The notes: a model not told the origin generated them from the letters alone. Positions 43,011-50,520 are shown, numbered from the stretch's first letter. The stretch is 64,000 nucleotides of DNA from Ardenticatenales bacterium (GCA_020634515.1 JACKBL010000001.1:1116001-1180000), one strand, 5' to 3'. Translations and numbers: made by a program.

Positions 43011-44282
43011 CTATGGATGTTTTACCGCAGTCCATAGAGATGATAGCCACTTTCTCCGATTTTTCACGAATACCACAAGAAAACTCAATTGGAAACCACC
43101 TTCAATCAAAATGACCAGAAGCCCATCCATCACAAGTAGGATTTGTCCTAAGATGACTCCTTGTTGAATGGAATGGTAAGCTTCTACGAATAACGTGACC
43201 AGAATAGGGACGCCATAGAAAACAAAGACAGTGGTAGAAATGGCCGAACCAAGCACCATCAAGATGGTATAGGCTTTGATTTTCCGTTGATCCTCAGATG
43301 AGAAAAGATCGAGTGGATTTGAAAGGACTTTGCCCGCTTGCTTTGGCAATAGGAACCGTTTGATTTGATCAAATAAATAGTGCAAATAGGCAAGCGAATC
43401 GTCAAATAAGCTGTAACAATGCAATAGGTCTAAGACGACGAAGTATATATCCGTGCGCATGTAAAATTGGAATTGCCAGAGAACGCCAAAAAAAATCAAC
43501 AGAATCAAAGAAGATAATATTTTGTTGATGATTACTGGCAAATTGCCATACGCTAACAATAAGATTGCTACCGAGATAGGTATGAGGTCCCAGGCCATTC
43601 CGGCCAAATATACACGATAACGTCGCCGCCGCGGTATGGCCCAAAGCCCCGTTACATTGGTTTGCACAACTAAATCATATAAACGTGTGCCTAAGCTGAA
43701 ATATGCCGGCACACCCAAAGAGCGGGCAGCGACAAGGTGAGCTATTTCGTGAACAGCCAAATTTGTCATAAATAAAGTGGTATTGACAAGTATGACAAGG
43801 CTCCCGATATTCGTCCAAAAGAAATCGTTGTAGCCAGGAATTAATTCGGGCTGAGTAGCTAGAGAAAAACCCGCCGCTACTAACAAAGCAGCGTATAGAA
43901 TCTTCATTGGCATGCTAAATAGCCATTGTACATGATGTGCCCGGAGCCACGGCAAAGCAGATTTTTGTTCAGCACCGATGTTCAAAACATGCCCATCAAT
44001 AGCTTTGATAAAACCAAGTTCGATCAAACTTTCCGCAAAAGACTCGACATCAAAATCCAACTCATACTCTTGTGTCAAAAAATCGGTTATTCCCTGTATA
44101 GAGTTGTTTTTCTGAAATAGCTCAATAATAAGCTTCCCCACTTCTGGCAAAGCGACGAATTCACCCGTTTCCATTCGACCAACAATGTAATCCCCATCTT
44201 CGACACGCATGGTTAAGTTATGTGTCGTTAGACGGGTTTCCGGTTGAAGGTTGTATGGGTTCAAATCATTTTGTTCTGTCAT
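43011..44282 (-). CDS. M50-family membrane metalloprotease with N-terminal PqqD-like domain
   Basis: 423 residues. Residues 18-100 form a PqqD/RRE-like winged helix (VEDGDYIVGRMETGEFVALPEVGKLIIEL, EYELDFDVESFAESLIELGFI). The rest holds about eight membrane segments; the first pair encloses HEIAH at 178-182, the zinc motif of site-2-type M50 proteases, with YRVYLAGMAWDLIPI as the likely third-ligand region. Proteins of this class (for example YydH of the YydF epipeptide system) process or export modified peptides. It follows the ThiF-like gene by 149 bases on the same strand. The shared recognition domain in both proteins points to a common peptide substrate. AT-rich codon use suggests transfer. 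Confidence 0.78.
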   Translation of the reverse strand: MTEQNDLNPYNLQPETRLTTHNLTMRVEDGDYIVGRMETGEFVALPEVGKLIIELFQKNNSIQGITDFLTQEYELDFDVESFAESLIELGFIKAIDGHVLNIGAEQKSALPWLRAHHVQWLFSMPMKILYAALLVAAGFSLATQPELIPGYNDFFWTNIGSLVILVNTTLFMTNLAVHEIAHLVAARSLGVPAYFSLGTRLYDLVVQTNVTGLWAIPRRRRYRVYLAGMAWDLIPISVAILLLAYGNLPVIINKILSSLILLIFFGVLWQFQFYMRTDIYFVVLDLLHCYSLFDDSLAYLHYLFDQIKRFLLPKQAGKVLSNPLDLFSSEDQRKIKAYTILMVLGSAISTTVFVFYGVPILVTLFVEAYHSIQQGVILGQILLVMDGLLVILIEGGFQLSFLVVFVKNRRKWLSSLWTAVKHP

Positions 44283-44431
44283 GTGTGGTTTTATGCAATG
44301 GATGAGGGCACATCCGTCAATAGATTTGGGACCAACGGATGCGCGGGGAAGGGTTCTTGCTTGTTGGACAATCCAGAGGAAATCTTGGGCGAAAGGGTCT
44401 GCGGAAAATAGGAAGTTGTTTTAGACGGGCA

Positions 44432-45538
44432 CTAGGATGGATTCTTCCCGCATACCGGACAATCCACCCAAAACGGAGGCTCAATATAGTAAAGATGATC
44501 GTAAATCATCAAATTCTGATGGAATATACGTCCTAATGTTTGTGGCTGCAAATCCGTTAAGAAGTAAATGGCTTCAAGAGCACCCAAATGTCCGGTTAAA
44601 CTCGCGGTGGGTGCGATAACGGCATTCACATCGAATATGTCGTAAAGATATTCGGAGTCGCGGCCATCCCGTATCAAGTTTCTGTTATTCTCATCATGGT
44701 TCATGCACTCATAGCATGGTGTATGAAAGGGATCGAAGATTCCAACCACAAGCATAGGTCCTGCATAGAGACACATCATCCAAGGGGTTCGGGTTATGTG
44801 CGCGGCCTCGTTTGTCCAACGCAAAATAAGTTCTCGGGGCTTGTCGGCACAAAGGATGAGCAAGTCACAACTTTCCATGAGAGGAACAAGCTCGTCAACG
44901 GATTGTACTTTTAATTCTTGACCTGTAATCTGGACATGCGAATTCATCTGACGTAAACGACGCATACTTTGTTCGACTTTAGGTAAACCGATGTCATTTT
45001 CAACGTAAAGTAACTGGCGATTCAAATTAGAAACTTCAATTTTGTCAAAGTCAACAACGTGCAACGAACCGATACCGGCGGCTACAAGGCTCATTGCCAC
45101 AGCCGATCCCGATCCGCCTAGTCCCAAAAGGGTGACTCGTGCTGTCTTTAGTTTCGACTGTATCTCATATTTGTTGCTGCGAGGAGTCGCGTCCACCCAG
45201 CTAAAGTATTCAGTACTCCGGCTGTAACGCTCCAATTCATCTGGAGTAAACGCCAACGGGGGATCAGCCCCCATATCGTCAACAAAGCCCGCCTCTATAA
45301 GATCGCTGATAGCATCTCGCAGACTGTCCGCATCAAGTTCAGGAAAGATGCCTTGCATGTCGTTAACTATTGCATCTGTTGTTCGGGTACCATCCATCAA
45401 TTGCATTAAGTGCCAGATAGTTCCCGCCTCATCATCCATTATCTCGGAACTAACGCCATATTGGATCGTGCCAACACGGATTCGATTTTCGGACAAACGA
45501 ATGGGATTATGCACAAGTTTGATTTTTGGTAGTCTCAT
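44432..45538 (-). CDS. ThiF/E1-like adenylating enzyme with N-terminal PqqD-like (RRE) domain
   Basis: 368 residues. Residues 10-90 are a PqqD-like winged helix (RVGTIQYGVSSEIMDDEAGTIWHLMQLMDG, DSLRDAISDLIEAGFVDD). The E1 domain follows: nucleotide loop LLGLGGSGSAVAMS at 137-150, VVDFDKIEVSNLNRQLLY at 161-178 with the usual Asp and Asn-x-x-Arg, and a zinc tetrad Cys275, Cys278, Cys360, Cys363. Such enzymes adenylate a peptide C-terminus or side chain; with an RRE they act on RiPP precursors, as MccB and PaaA do. The start at 45538 has AGGAG 11 bases before; the longer frame to 45646 runs through a REP-like repeat. No YcaO or radical SAM enzyme is adjacent. Confidence 0.82.
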   Translation of the reverse strand: MRLPKIKLVHNPIRLSENRIRVGTIQYGVSSEIMDDEAGTIWHLMQLMDGTRTTDAIVNDMQGIFPELDADSLRDAISDLIEAGFVDDMGADPPLAFTPDELERYSRSTEYFSWVDATPRSNKYEIQSKLKTARVTLLGLGGSGSAVAMSLVAAGIGSLHVVDFDKIEVSNLNRQLLYVENDIGLPKVEQSMRRLRQMNSHVQITGQELKVQSVDELVPLMESCDLLILCADKPRELILRWTNEAAHITRTPWMMCLYAGPMLVVGIFDPFHTPCYECMNHDENNRNLIRDGRDSEYLYDIFDVNAVIAPTASLTGHLGALEAIYFLTDLQPQTLGRIFHQNLMIYDHLYYIEPPFWVDCPVCGKNPS

Positions 45539-45860
45539 TGAGCCTGTTACTCCTGAATGATGCGCTTTGAACAAGAACGGCTTTCGGATCTCGCGGGCTT
45601 TTACGCATGTCGTGCTGGACTCTTCGGCTTCGCTCAGGGTAGGCAAGCGTTGCAGCGGCGTTAGGATGCTTCGCTTCGCTCAGAATGACAAAACCCAATC
45701 AGATGCCAAAGAATCGTAACTATTCGGTCTCCGGGGGCATGGTCCAACGAACCTTTCCGGTAGCTCAATTTCAGGCCAAAAGCGTCTTGTTGTTCGGGTC
45801 ATTTAACAGGCAAACAGCTTCCGGGAAGATGGTAGATGGTGGTGAATAGTTACAAAAAAA
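45539..45860. repeat. REP-like spacer upstream of the ThiF-like gene
   Basis: GCTTCGCTCAG occurs twice (about 45629 and 45671), in the form of the widespread CTTCGCTCAGAATGAC repeat. 45737-45774 repeats the segment at 34682-34718. Open frames through this stretch encode only repeat-derived peptides. The ThiF promoter must lie here or further upstream. Confidence 0.55.
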
Positions 45861-45963
45861 GTGACTATACAGGTCATCTGCCCAGATTGGACCAATTTGC
45901 TCTGGTTGAATCTTATTGATGTCTACAAAATTGGTCCAATCTCTCGGAGACGTGAATAGTTAC
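45861..45963. mobile_element. MITE family 1, copy 1 (103 bp) with 8-bp target duplication
   Basis: Ends GTGACTATACA and (inverted) GTAACTATTCA; inner arms AGATTGGACCAATTT and AAATTGGTCCAATCT. CAAAAAAA flanks both sides (45853-45860 and 45964-45971). The right-hand duplication is the T tract of the terminator at 45964-46000. It differs from copy 2 at five positions. A 12-base GTGAATAGTTAC directly left of the duplication matches the element's own right end and may be a remnant of another copy. Confidence 0.9.
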
Positions 45964-46000
45964 CAAAAAAATAGCAGGAGAACCATACAATTCTCCTGCT
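45964..46000 (-). terminator. Terminator after the two short peptide genes
   Basis: On the minus strand AGCAGGAGAA pairs with TTCTCCTGCT around TTGTATGG and is followed by ATTTTTTTG. It lies about 50 bases after the stop of the second peptide gene and separates the peptides from the ThiF-like gene, so the peptides could be made in excess over the enzymes. Confidence 0.85.
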
Positions 46001-46051
46001 GTTTTGGGGACTCTTGCCAACAAACGGCTTGCAATTTGGTTAGGGACTTTC

Positions 46052-46165
46052 TTAGCCGGCACCCTGCTTGTGACGGGCGCCAGTTGTCTCGATTTTTTCA
46101 AGCTTGCGGATATGAATCTTGATTTTTGCTTGCTTTACAATGGTTTTTCCAACAAGATTGCTCAA
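46052..46165 (-). CDS. Candidate RiPP precursor peptide 2
   Basis: A 37-residue frame from TTG at 46165 to TAA at 46052. Its last 20 residues, HIRKLEKIETTGARHKQGAG with KIKI just before, match peptide 1 nearly residue for residue although the DNA differs at many third positions. That pattern indicates selection on protein. It lies in the same frame 6 bases after the stop of peptide 1. The start is uncertain: TTG at 46165 lacks a good Shine-Dalgarno, and translation may depend on coupling to peptide 1. No Cys or Ser is present. Direct repeat and coding conservation are seen; function as a precursor is inferred from the ThiF/RRE neighbours. Confidence 0.6.
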   Translation of the reverse strand: MSNLVGKTIVKQAKIKIHIRKLEKIETTGARHKQGAG

Positions 46166-46171
46166 CTAGAA

Positions 46172-46252
46172 TCAGCCCGCCCCTTGCGCATGCCGGGCAC
46201 CAGTTGTCTCGATCTTCTCAAGTTTGCGGATTTGGATTTTGACTTTCTTCAT
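46172..46252 (-). CDS. Candidate RiPP precursor peptide 1
   Basis: A 26-residue peptide: MKKVKIQ, then IRKLEKIETTGARHAQGAG. An ideal GAGGAG Shine-Dalgarno stands 6 bases before the ATG and a consensus-like promoter lies upstream. A very basic, helical N-terminal half (KKVKIQIRKLEK) would be the leader recognised by RRE domains, and the Gly/Ala-rich ETTGARHAQGAG end would be the modified core. There is no Cys, which excludes lanthipeptide, sactipeptide or lasso-disulfide chemistry. It is too short for ordinary gene callers. The second, homologous frame follows in tandem at 46165. Confidence 0.7.
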   Translation of the reverse strand: MKKVKIQIRKLEKIETTGARHAQGAG

Positions 46253-46302
46253 TTATTACTCCTCTGTTGTTGTGTGTTGGCATGAGATCATTGTGGCTCG
46301 CA

Positions 46303-46331
46303 ATTCTATCCAAATGGGTTCGCTATGTAAA
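46303..46331 (-). promoter_or_regulatory. Promoter of the short peptide genes
   Basis: On the minus strand TTTACA and TAGAAT are separated by exactly 17 bases. The start codon of peptide 1 is about 50 bases downstream, giving a leader of roughly 45 bases with a GAGGAG site. It is one of the best promoter matches in the window. Confidence 0.65.
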
Positions 46332-46411
46332 TGCTCCTTCTCTAGTAGCATTGTACTATTTGCTTAATCTGGCGGAAAAAAACATCCATAATGAAGAAAC
46401 CGGCATTGTTT

Positions 46412-46503
46412 AGGCCTGGCGCTGAAATAAAACTCGAATTGCAGCGCCAGTTTGAAGAAGCGGTAAGGAAACAACTTGGGTGTCTTCTTTAATTTCCGCT
46501 ACT
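46412..46503 (-). repeat. Two-stem ~90-bp repeat, copy D
   Basis: Stem 1 is AGCGG/CCGCT and stem 2 is TGGCGCTG/CAGCGCCA. Compared with copy C (AACGG/CCGTT and ACTGACGA/TCGTCAGT), bases change on both sides of each stem so that pairing is kept, while the loop GAAATAAARYNCGAATTGC stays similar. It is joined to the ~105-bp element at 46506. Confidence 0.8.
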
Positions 46504-46505
46504 TG

Positions 46506-46611
46506 GTGGCTGTCCGCGAATAAGTTGGCGGAATTGTGCGGACAGTGGCTATCATGGACGGCTTGTCAGTAATCGTCCGTAAGAAGCATGACGTTATTTT
46601 CGGACGGTTAC
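46506..46611 (-). repeat. ~105-bp structured element, copy 1
   Basis: Read on the minus strand it starts GTAACCGTCCG directly at the stop codon of the restriction enzyme gene, contains TTACTGACAAG and ends in a hairpin CTGTCCGC/GCGGACAG. It matches 61919-62024 over its whole length at roughly 80 percent by eye. Confidence 0.75.
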
Positions 46612-47541
46612 TCAGATACGCAAGAGCGCAAAAATCTCCCCCCTTTTTTCTTCGCTTTCTAAAACATCTTCCATCGTGAACCAATGATTGACGTTTTTTT
46701 GATTCGTTTGCAGATCAATAACCGACTGCGGCGTCATCGAAACTTCTTGCAGTATCAAAATTGTTACCGAGTCGGGGTTTTCTTCTTTAGACCGGCTCAA
46801 ACTCTTGATTGCGGCTCCTACTCGTTCCAAAACACCAGCTTTGTCGATTCCCCCCTTTACTTCAATAGTGGCCACAATTTTGTCGTCCTGATAAAACCCA
46901 ATGTCCGGCTCATCGGCAAACACCACTACTCGATGGTCCGTCAATGTCATGCGCGGTTTATCATCAATCTCTTCTGCCACTAACCCACTTTCGCGCAATC
47001 TACGGCGGATGATACCCTGAAGAACGATCTCCATTTTACGGCCTTTGGTGTTTTGCCACGAACCTTGCGCTTGTGAACCCGCCGCCATACCCCGCCACAG
47101 GTCAAATTCACGGGCGTCAATCTTTTCACCAGCTTCAATCAGTTTGCTGATGATGTTGTTAAGGTGTTGGGCAATTATCTCGGCGGTCGCAGGCTTTGGT
47201 AGCTTCCCTTTTTCATAGCGCATCGTAGACAAGCCAACTTGATTCATTGATTTTTGCGACACCATCGCCAACATTCTGTAATAACCGGTTGAACGAGAAA
47301 CATTCACCAGCACATCTGGATGGGCAAAAACGGTGATAGGCTTGATTCCCCGATGAATAACTTTATTCCAGGCTTTGTCAGAAATTGCCAGGCGACTTCT
47401 ATTCCAATTCAGGCTTTCTCCTTTAATGTCCTCAATCTTTTCAGCGGCTTCCAATAGCTCCCATTCGTGGAGTTTTTGATGAAAGAACTCGCTTTTTGCC
47501 AGTTGGTCAATGGACCAGCTTCGTTTTTTACTGACCGTCAT
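46612..47541 (-). CDS. Type II restriction endonuclease (PD-(D/E)xK)
   Basis: 309 residues. The catalytic signature is EPDIGFYQDDKIVATIEVKGG: Asp213 and Glu227-Val-Lys229. The gene sits directly after a DNA methyltransferase and overlaps it by ATGA, the standard arrangement of a type II pair. The N-terminal two thirds are helical with GLSTMRYEKGKLPKP, without a family I can name with certainty; an XcyI/Cfr9I-like enzyme is one possibility. It would cut unmodified foreign DNA at the methyltransferase's site. Base composition is lower in GC than the core genes, as expected for an acquired system. Confidence 0.78.
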   Translation of the reverse strand: MTVSKKRSWSIDQLAKSEFFHQKLHEWELLEAAEKIEDIKGESLNWNRSRLAISDKAWNKVIHRGIKPITVFAHPDVLVNVSRSTGYYRMLAMVSQKSMNQVGLSTMRYEKGKLPKPATAEIIAQHLNNIISKLIEAGEKIDAREFDLWRGMAAGSQAQGSWQNTKGRKMEIVLQGIIRRRLRESGLVAEEIDDKPRMTLTDHRVVVFADEPDIGFYQDDKIVATIEVKGGIDKAGVLERVGAAIKSLSRSKEENPDSVTILILQEVSMTPQSVIDLQTNQKNVNHWFTMEDVLESEEKRGEIFALLRI

Positions 47542-49028
47542 GATTTTTCCCAGATGGTGATACTTTTGCGAAGGGCCTCGCGGCCAAATTTGCCCATTTG
47601 TTGGCTGCTATTACCTTTGCGCTGCGGCAAGACATAAATTTTGTGAGGCGTAAATCCAATCTGTTCGGCCAGATTTGTACTCAATGTATCAACGGGGATT
47701 ATCTCTCCGGCATATCTAACATTGTCATTGACAAACACAACCCTGGCCCCCCGGCGGCAAACGCGAGATAGCTCGGCAAATACAAAAGTCAATTCGGTAA
47801 AATACTGATCAATCATTGATATAACACCCCGATTATTCACGTCACCCCGCTTGTGCCGGGCAATCAGAGCGTCGTTTATTTCGGCAAGGGCTTTGTTCTC
47901 TTGGGTCACAGCCAGAATTTGTTGAAAGCGATGTTGTTGCCCTAGTGACCGATAAAATATCTCTAACGCACTTTCTTTTGATTTATTCTCTACCGTGCAA
48001 GAAAGTTGACTCTGGCGCAAGTTGAAAATCTCCTCATCTACGCCCAGATAGGCCAATTCTAAAGCATAAGTACGGGTGTAATCATACCTGTTAGCATAGG
48101 GCGGCGAGGTAATAACCGCAGAGAACTCATTTTCGGGCAGAGTAGGCAGGGTGTAAAGGGTGTTGCCGGCAATCAGTTTGTGATGCCCTGGTGAGGGGTA
48201 GTCCCGTTGCAATTGGGCAATGTCGATGATAATTCTATTTAACTTTTCTAATAGAATTTGTTTGAGATGAGGCAAAGTGCCTTTGTGTATTCCTTGGATG
48301 GGTTTCTTCCCTTGAGCGAGGCGTTTTTTATTATTGCGGCGGATCTTCTCCGCCCGGCTGTCCCACCGAAGATATTGACCGTCTTTTCGGGTATAGCTTA
48401 CATCTTCCAAAAGACTCATCAAAATTAAGTGGCATAAGTTTTTGGCATTTTGGCTAACTTCCAATGTTTCAAACCATTGCGTATAAGCCATTAAATCTCT
48501 TTCAACTTGCGGGGGAAATGCCGTTTCAGTAATGGTCAAATGGGGGAATTTACGACCTGTCTCCGGGGGAGCAGTTTGCTCTATCAGACCACGTATATAT
48601 CGCAATTCATCCACATCATAATCAAACGCTTTTGATTTAGTTTCCCAGGCTAAATGGCAATGAGGCAAAAGTTCAATGCCCACTGCGTTAATGCCAAGCA
48701 TTTTAGCGGTTAATAAGGTTGTGGCCGAACCGGCAAAAGGGTCAAGGATACAGTCGCCTGACTTGATGTCCAATTCTTTCAGCAAAAGTTCAACCAAACT
48801 TGCCGAAAAACCTTCCCGGTATTTCATCCAACTATGCAGCACTTCGGTTTTGTTAGCCTGAAAGCTAACAAGTTGCCGGTTAAATATATCAGTTTCCTCA
48901 AATAAATGAGCGTACCTCTCTTCTAAGGCAATCCGAGCGTTTTCGTTGCAAACCCCATTATGGGAGAACTGATGACGCACAGGGCTATTTTTAGATTCTA
49001 CGTCTCGAAAAAATGACAATTGTTGCAT
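47538..49028 (-). CDS. DNA methyltransferase of a type II restriction-modification system
   Basis: 496 residues. SAM-binding motif I is CILDPFAGSATTLLTAKMLG at about 93-112, and catalytic motif IV is TSPPYANRYDY at about 308. SPPY is typical of N4-cytosine methyltransferases, though N6-adenine cannot be excluded. Motif I precedes motif IV, with about 200 residues between that may hold target recognition. The frame overlaps the restriction enzyme gene by 4 bases. The Shine-Dalgarno is weak, which is common when methyltransferase expression is regulated. A TGCCGGCA signature occurs inside at about 48163, one of very few in this block. Confidence 0.88.
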   Translation of the reverse strand: MQQLSFFRDVESKNSPVRHQFSHNGVCNENARIALEERYAHLFEETDIFNRQLVSFQANKTEVLHSWMKYREGFSASLVELLLKELDIKSGDCILDPFAGSATTLLTAKMLGINAVGIELLPHCHLAWETKSKAFDYDVDELRYIRGLIEQTAPPETGRKFPHLTITETAFPPQVERDLMAYTQWFETLEVSQNAKNLCHLILMSLLEDVSYTRKDGQYLRWDSRAEKIRRNNKKRLAQGKKPIQGIHKGTLPHLKQILLEKLNRIIIDIAQLQRDYPSPGHHKLIAGNTLYTLPTLPENEFSAVITSPPYANRYDYTRTYALELAYLGVDEEIFNLRQSQLSCTVENKSKESALEIFYRSLGQQHRFQQILAVTQENKALAEINDALIARHKRGDVNNRGVISMIDQYFTELTFVFAELSRVCRRGARVVFVNDNVRYAGEIIPVDTLSTNLAEQIGFTPHKIYVLPQRKGNSSQQMGKFGREALRKSITIWEKS

Positions 49029-49330
49029 AGGTAATCACTGAACGTCTGAGCCTTTCGTCCGTTGTCTCAGCCTGTCGAAGGCAGTATGGGCGGCGACCTG
49101 CTCAGCTCACGAGAGGGTTAGCAGTTCCCAAAACGGCAAGTGATCTGTAGACGCTCACTTTGATAATGCCGAAGGGGGGGTGCCAGGAAAATATAGCAAC
49201 CCCCTTTGTCTCGGAATGCGCTAAACGCGGTTGCGGAAGCCTCCGCTTCATCCGATTTTAGCGCACGCAGTTAGAAGCTCCCGACACTTCCGCCAGAGCA
49301 AGCGACGTTGACCCGAAAACCGCTCTTTGG
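49029..49330. other. Repeat-bearing spacer between host-type and accessory genes
   Basis: 302 bases. 49065-49126 is the second copy of the CCTGTCGAAGG repeat. A hairpin of G-rich and C-rich arms (AAGGGGGG...CCCCCTTT) is near 49168-49208. 49217-49265 is an inverted repeat with ends TGCGCTAAA and TTTAGCGCA. No gene is seen. Confidence 0.55.
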
Positions 49331-50215
49331 TTAGAATTCTGCTGCTGCCGGCATTATTTCTTTGGCAAAGGTCTCAAGTGGCGTGATTGCGTAAACATCC
49401 GGCATGTTGAATATCGCGTGGGTGAAGCCCATCTCGGAAAGTTTCTGGAGACGATTGAGGGTGCTTTCTACCGTATCCTTCCCGGACAGATGCACCGTAC
49501 CCAGGGACGTTTTCTCAATGGCTTCGTAGTCACGCCCCAGTTGCGCGCAATGCGTTTTGAGCGTGTCCAGTGCTTTCCCCATATTTTCCATGCCTGCCCC
49601 TTCAAAGAAATTGCAGGCATCCGCGTATTGCGCGACCAGGCGCAGCGTCTTCTTCGGTCCCATCCCGCCAATCAAGATGCGTGGATGTGGGTTGGAGAGC
49701 GGGCGGGGATTATTGGTGATGGCCGGGGCCGAAAAATGCTGGCCGGCAAAAGAGGTCTCGTCACTGTCCCAGAGCGTCTTGGCCAGTTGCAGATTGTCCT
49801 CTAGTTGCTCGAAGCGCGCCGATGTGGAAGGGTAGGGAATGCCAAAGCCTTGCGCCTCTTCTTCGTACCATGCCGCGCCAACACCGAAATAAGCACGGCC
49901 GCCGGAGAGAATGTCGAGGGTGTTGACCATTTTCATCAGCACGGAGGGATGTCGATAAATGATCCCCGTGACCATGACACCGAGATAGGCTTTTTCGGTA
50001 ATGCCGGCAAAATACCCAAGTGTCGTGTAGCTTTCCAGCATCGGGTCTGTATACGCTTCACCGAACAAGCCCTTGATTTGATAGTAATGGTCCATCACCC
50101 ACAGACTGTAAAAGCCTGCTTCTTCCGCGGTGGTGACGATTTCCTTCAATTTTGGACGAATGACAGCCGTACCGCCGGGGTACTTAAAGGACGGAATTTG
50201 TAGTCCGATTTTCAT
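49331..50215 (-). CDS. LLM-class F420-dependent oxidoreductase
   Basis: 294 residues, luciferase-like TIM barrel. Typical stretches: MKIGLQIPSFKYPGG, EEAGFYSLWVMDHYYQIKG, YLGVMVTGIIYRHPSVLMKMVNTLDILSGGRAYFGVGAAWYEEEAQGFGI and PRILIGGMGPKKTLRLVAQYADACNF. Members use F420 or FMN to oxidise or reduce diverse substrates. The start at 50215 is set by AAAGGAG 8 bases upstream; the frame extends 26 codons further. It has two TGCCGGCA signatures and looks like host DNA, marking the left edge of the next island. Confidence 0.9.
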   Translation of the reverse strand: MKIGLQIPSFKYPGGTAVIRPKLKEIVTTAEEAGFYSLWVMDHYYQIKGLFGEAYTDPMLESYTTLGYFAGITEKAYLGVMVTGIIYRHPSVLMKMVNTLDILSGGRAYFGVGAAWYEEEAQGFGIPYPSTSARFEQLEDNLQLAKTLWDSDETSFAGQHFSAPAITNNPRPLSNPHPRILIGGMGPKKTLRLVAQYADACNFFEGAGMENMGKALDTLKTHCAQLGRDYEAIEKTSLGTVHLSGKDTVESTLNRLQKLSEMGFTHAIFNMPDVYAITPLETFAKEIMPAAAEF

Positions 50216-50341
50216 GATGAGTCTCCTTTGAGATGAGGACGCGGATGAACGCGGAAAACGCGGATAAAACAGGAATCCGCGCCACCTGCGCAATCCGGAT
50301 CATTTTCATTCATCGTGGCTTAACTGGTCTGAGCCTAGCAT

Positions 50342-50520
50342 CTCTAACTTGCTTACAGTACTCGAGTCTGGCGAAATCCACGTATGGTGATCGGAGTCGA
50401 GGCTTTAGCCGGGTCAACCACCATATGTGGACCGGCTGGAGCCTCCACTCCAGAAACGCCAGAGTCCAGTTACAGTATAGAATAGACAGGACGAGACGGC
50501 AATGGCGATGGTCAGAAACC
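50342..50520. repeat. Left copy of a direct repeat that flanks the helicase-methyltransferase island
   Basis: CTCTAACTTGCTTACAGTA (50342-50360) and TAGAATAGACAGGACGAGAC...CAGAAACC (50478-50520) together match the uninterrupted sequence at 59612-59673. In this copy the two parts are split by the MITE at 50361-50469 plus its target duplication. Confidence 0.75.
50361..50469 (-). mobile_element. MITE family 2, copy 2 with 8-bp target duplication
   Basis: Ends CTCGAGTCTGGCG and (inverted) CTGGACTCTGGCG. TTACAGTA stands on both sides (50353-50360 and 50470-50477). The right-hand repeat at 59612 shows the same locus without the insertion. It lacks the internal 33-bp duplication found in copy 1. 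Confidence 0.88.

Noticed and set aside
45507..45698. Small open frame ending in ERSRRVQHDMRKSPR
   Set aside because: This is the translation of the widespread CTTCGCTCAG REP-like repeat, which is open in several frames in many genomes.
43011..46252. Lanthipeptide, sactipeptide, lasso peptide or azoline (TOMM) cluster
   Set aside because: The peptides contain no Cys or Ser, and no LanM/LanB, radical SAM, asparagine-synthetase-like or YcaO gene is near. Only ThiF and M50 proteins with RRE-like domains are present.
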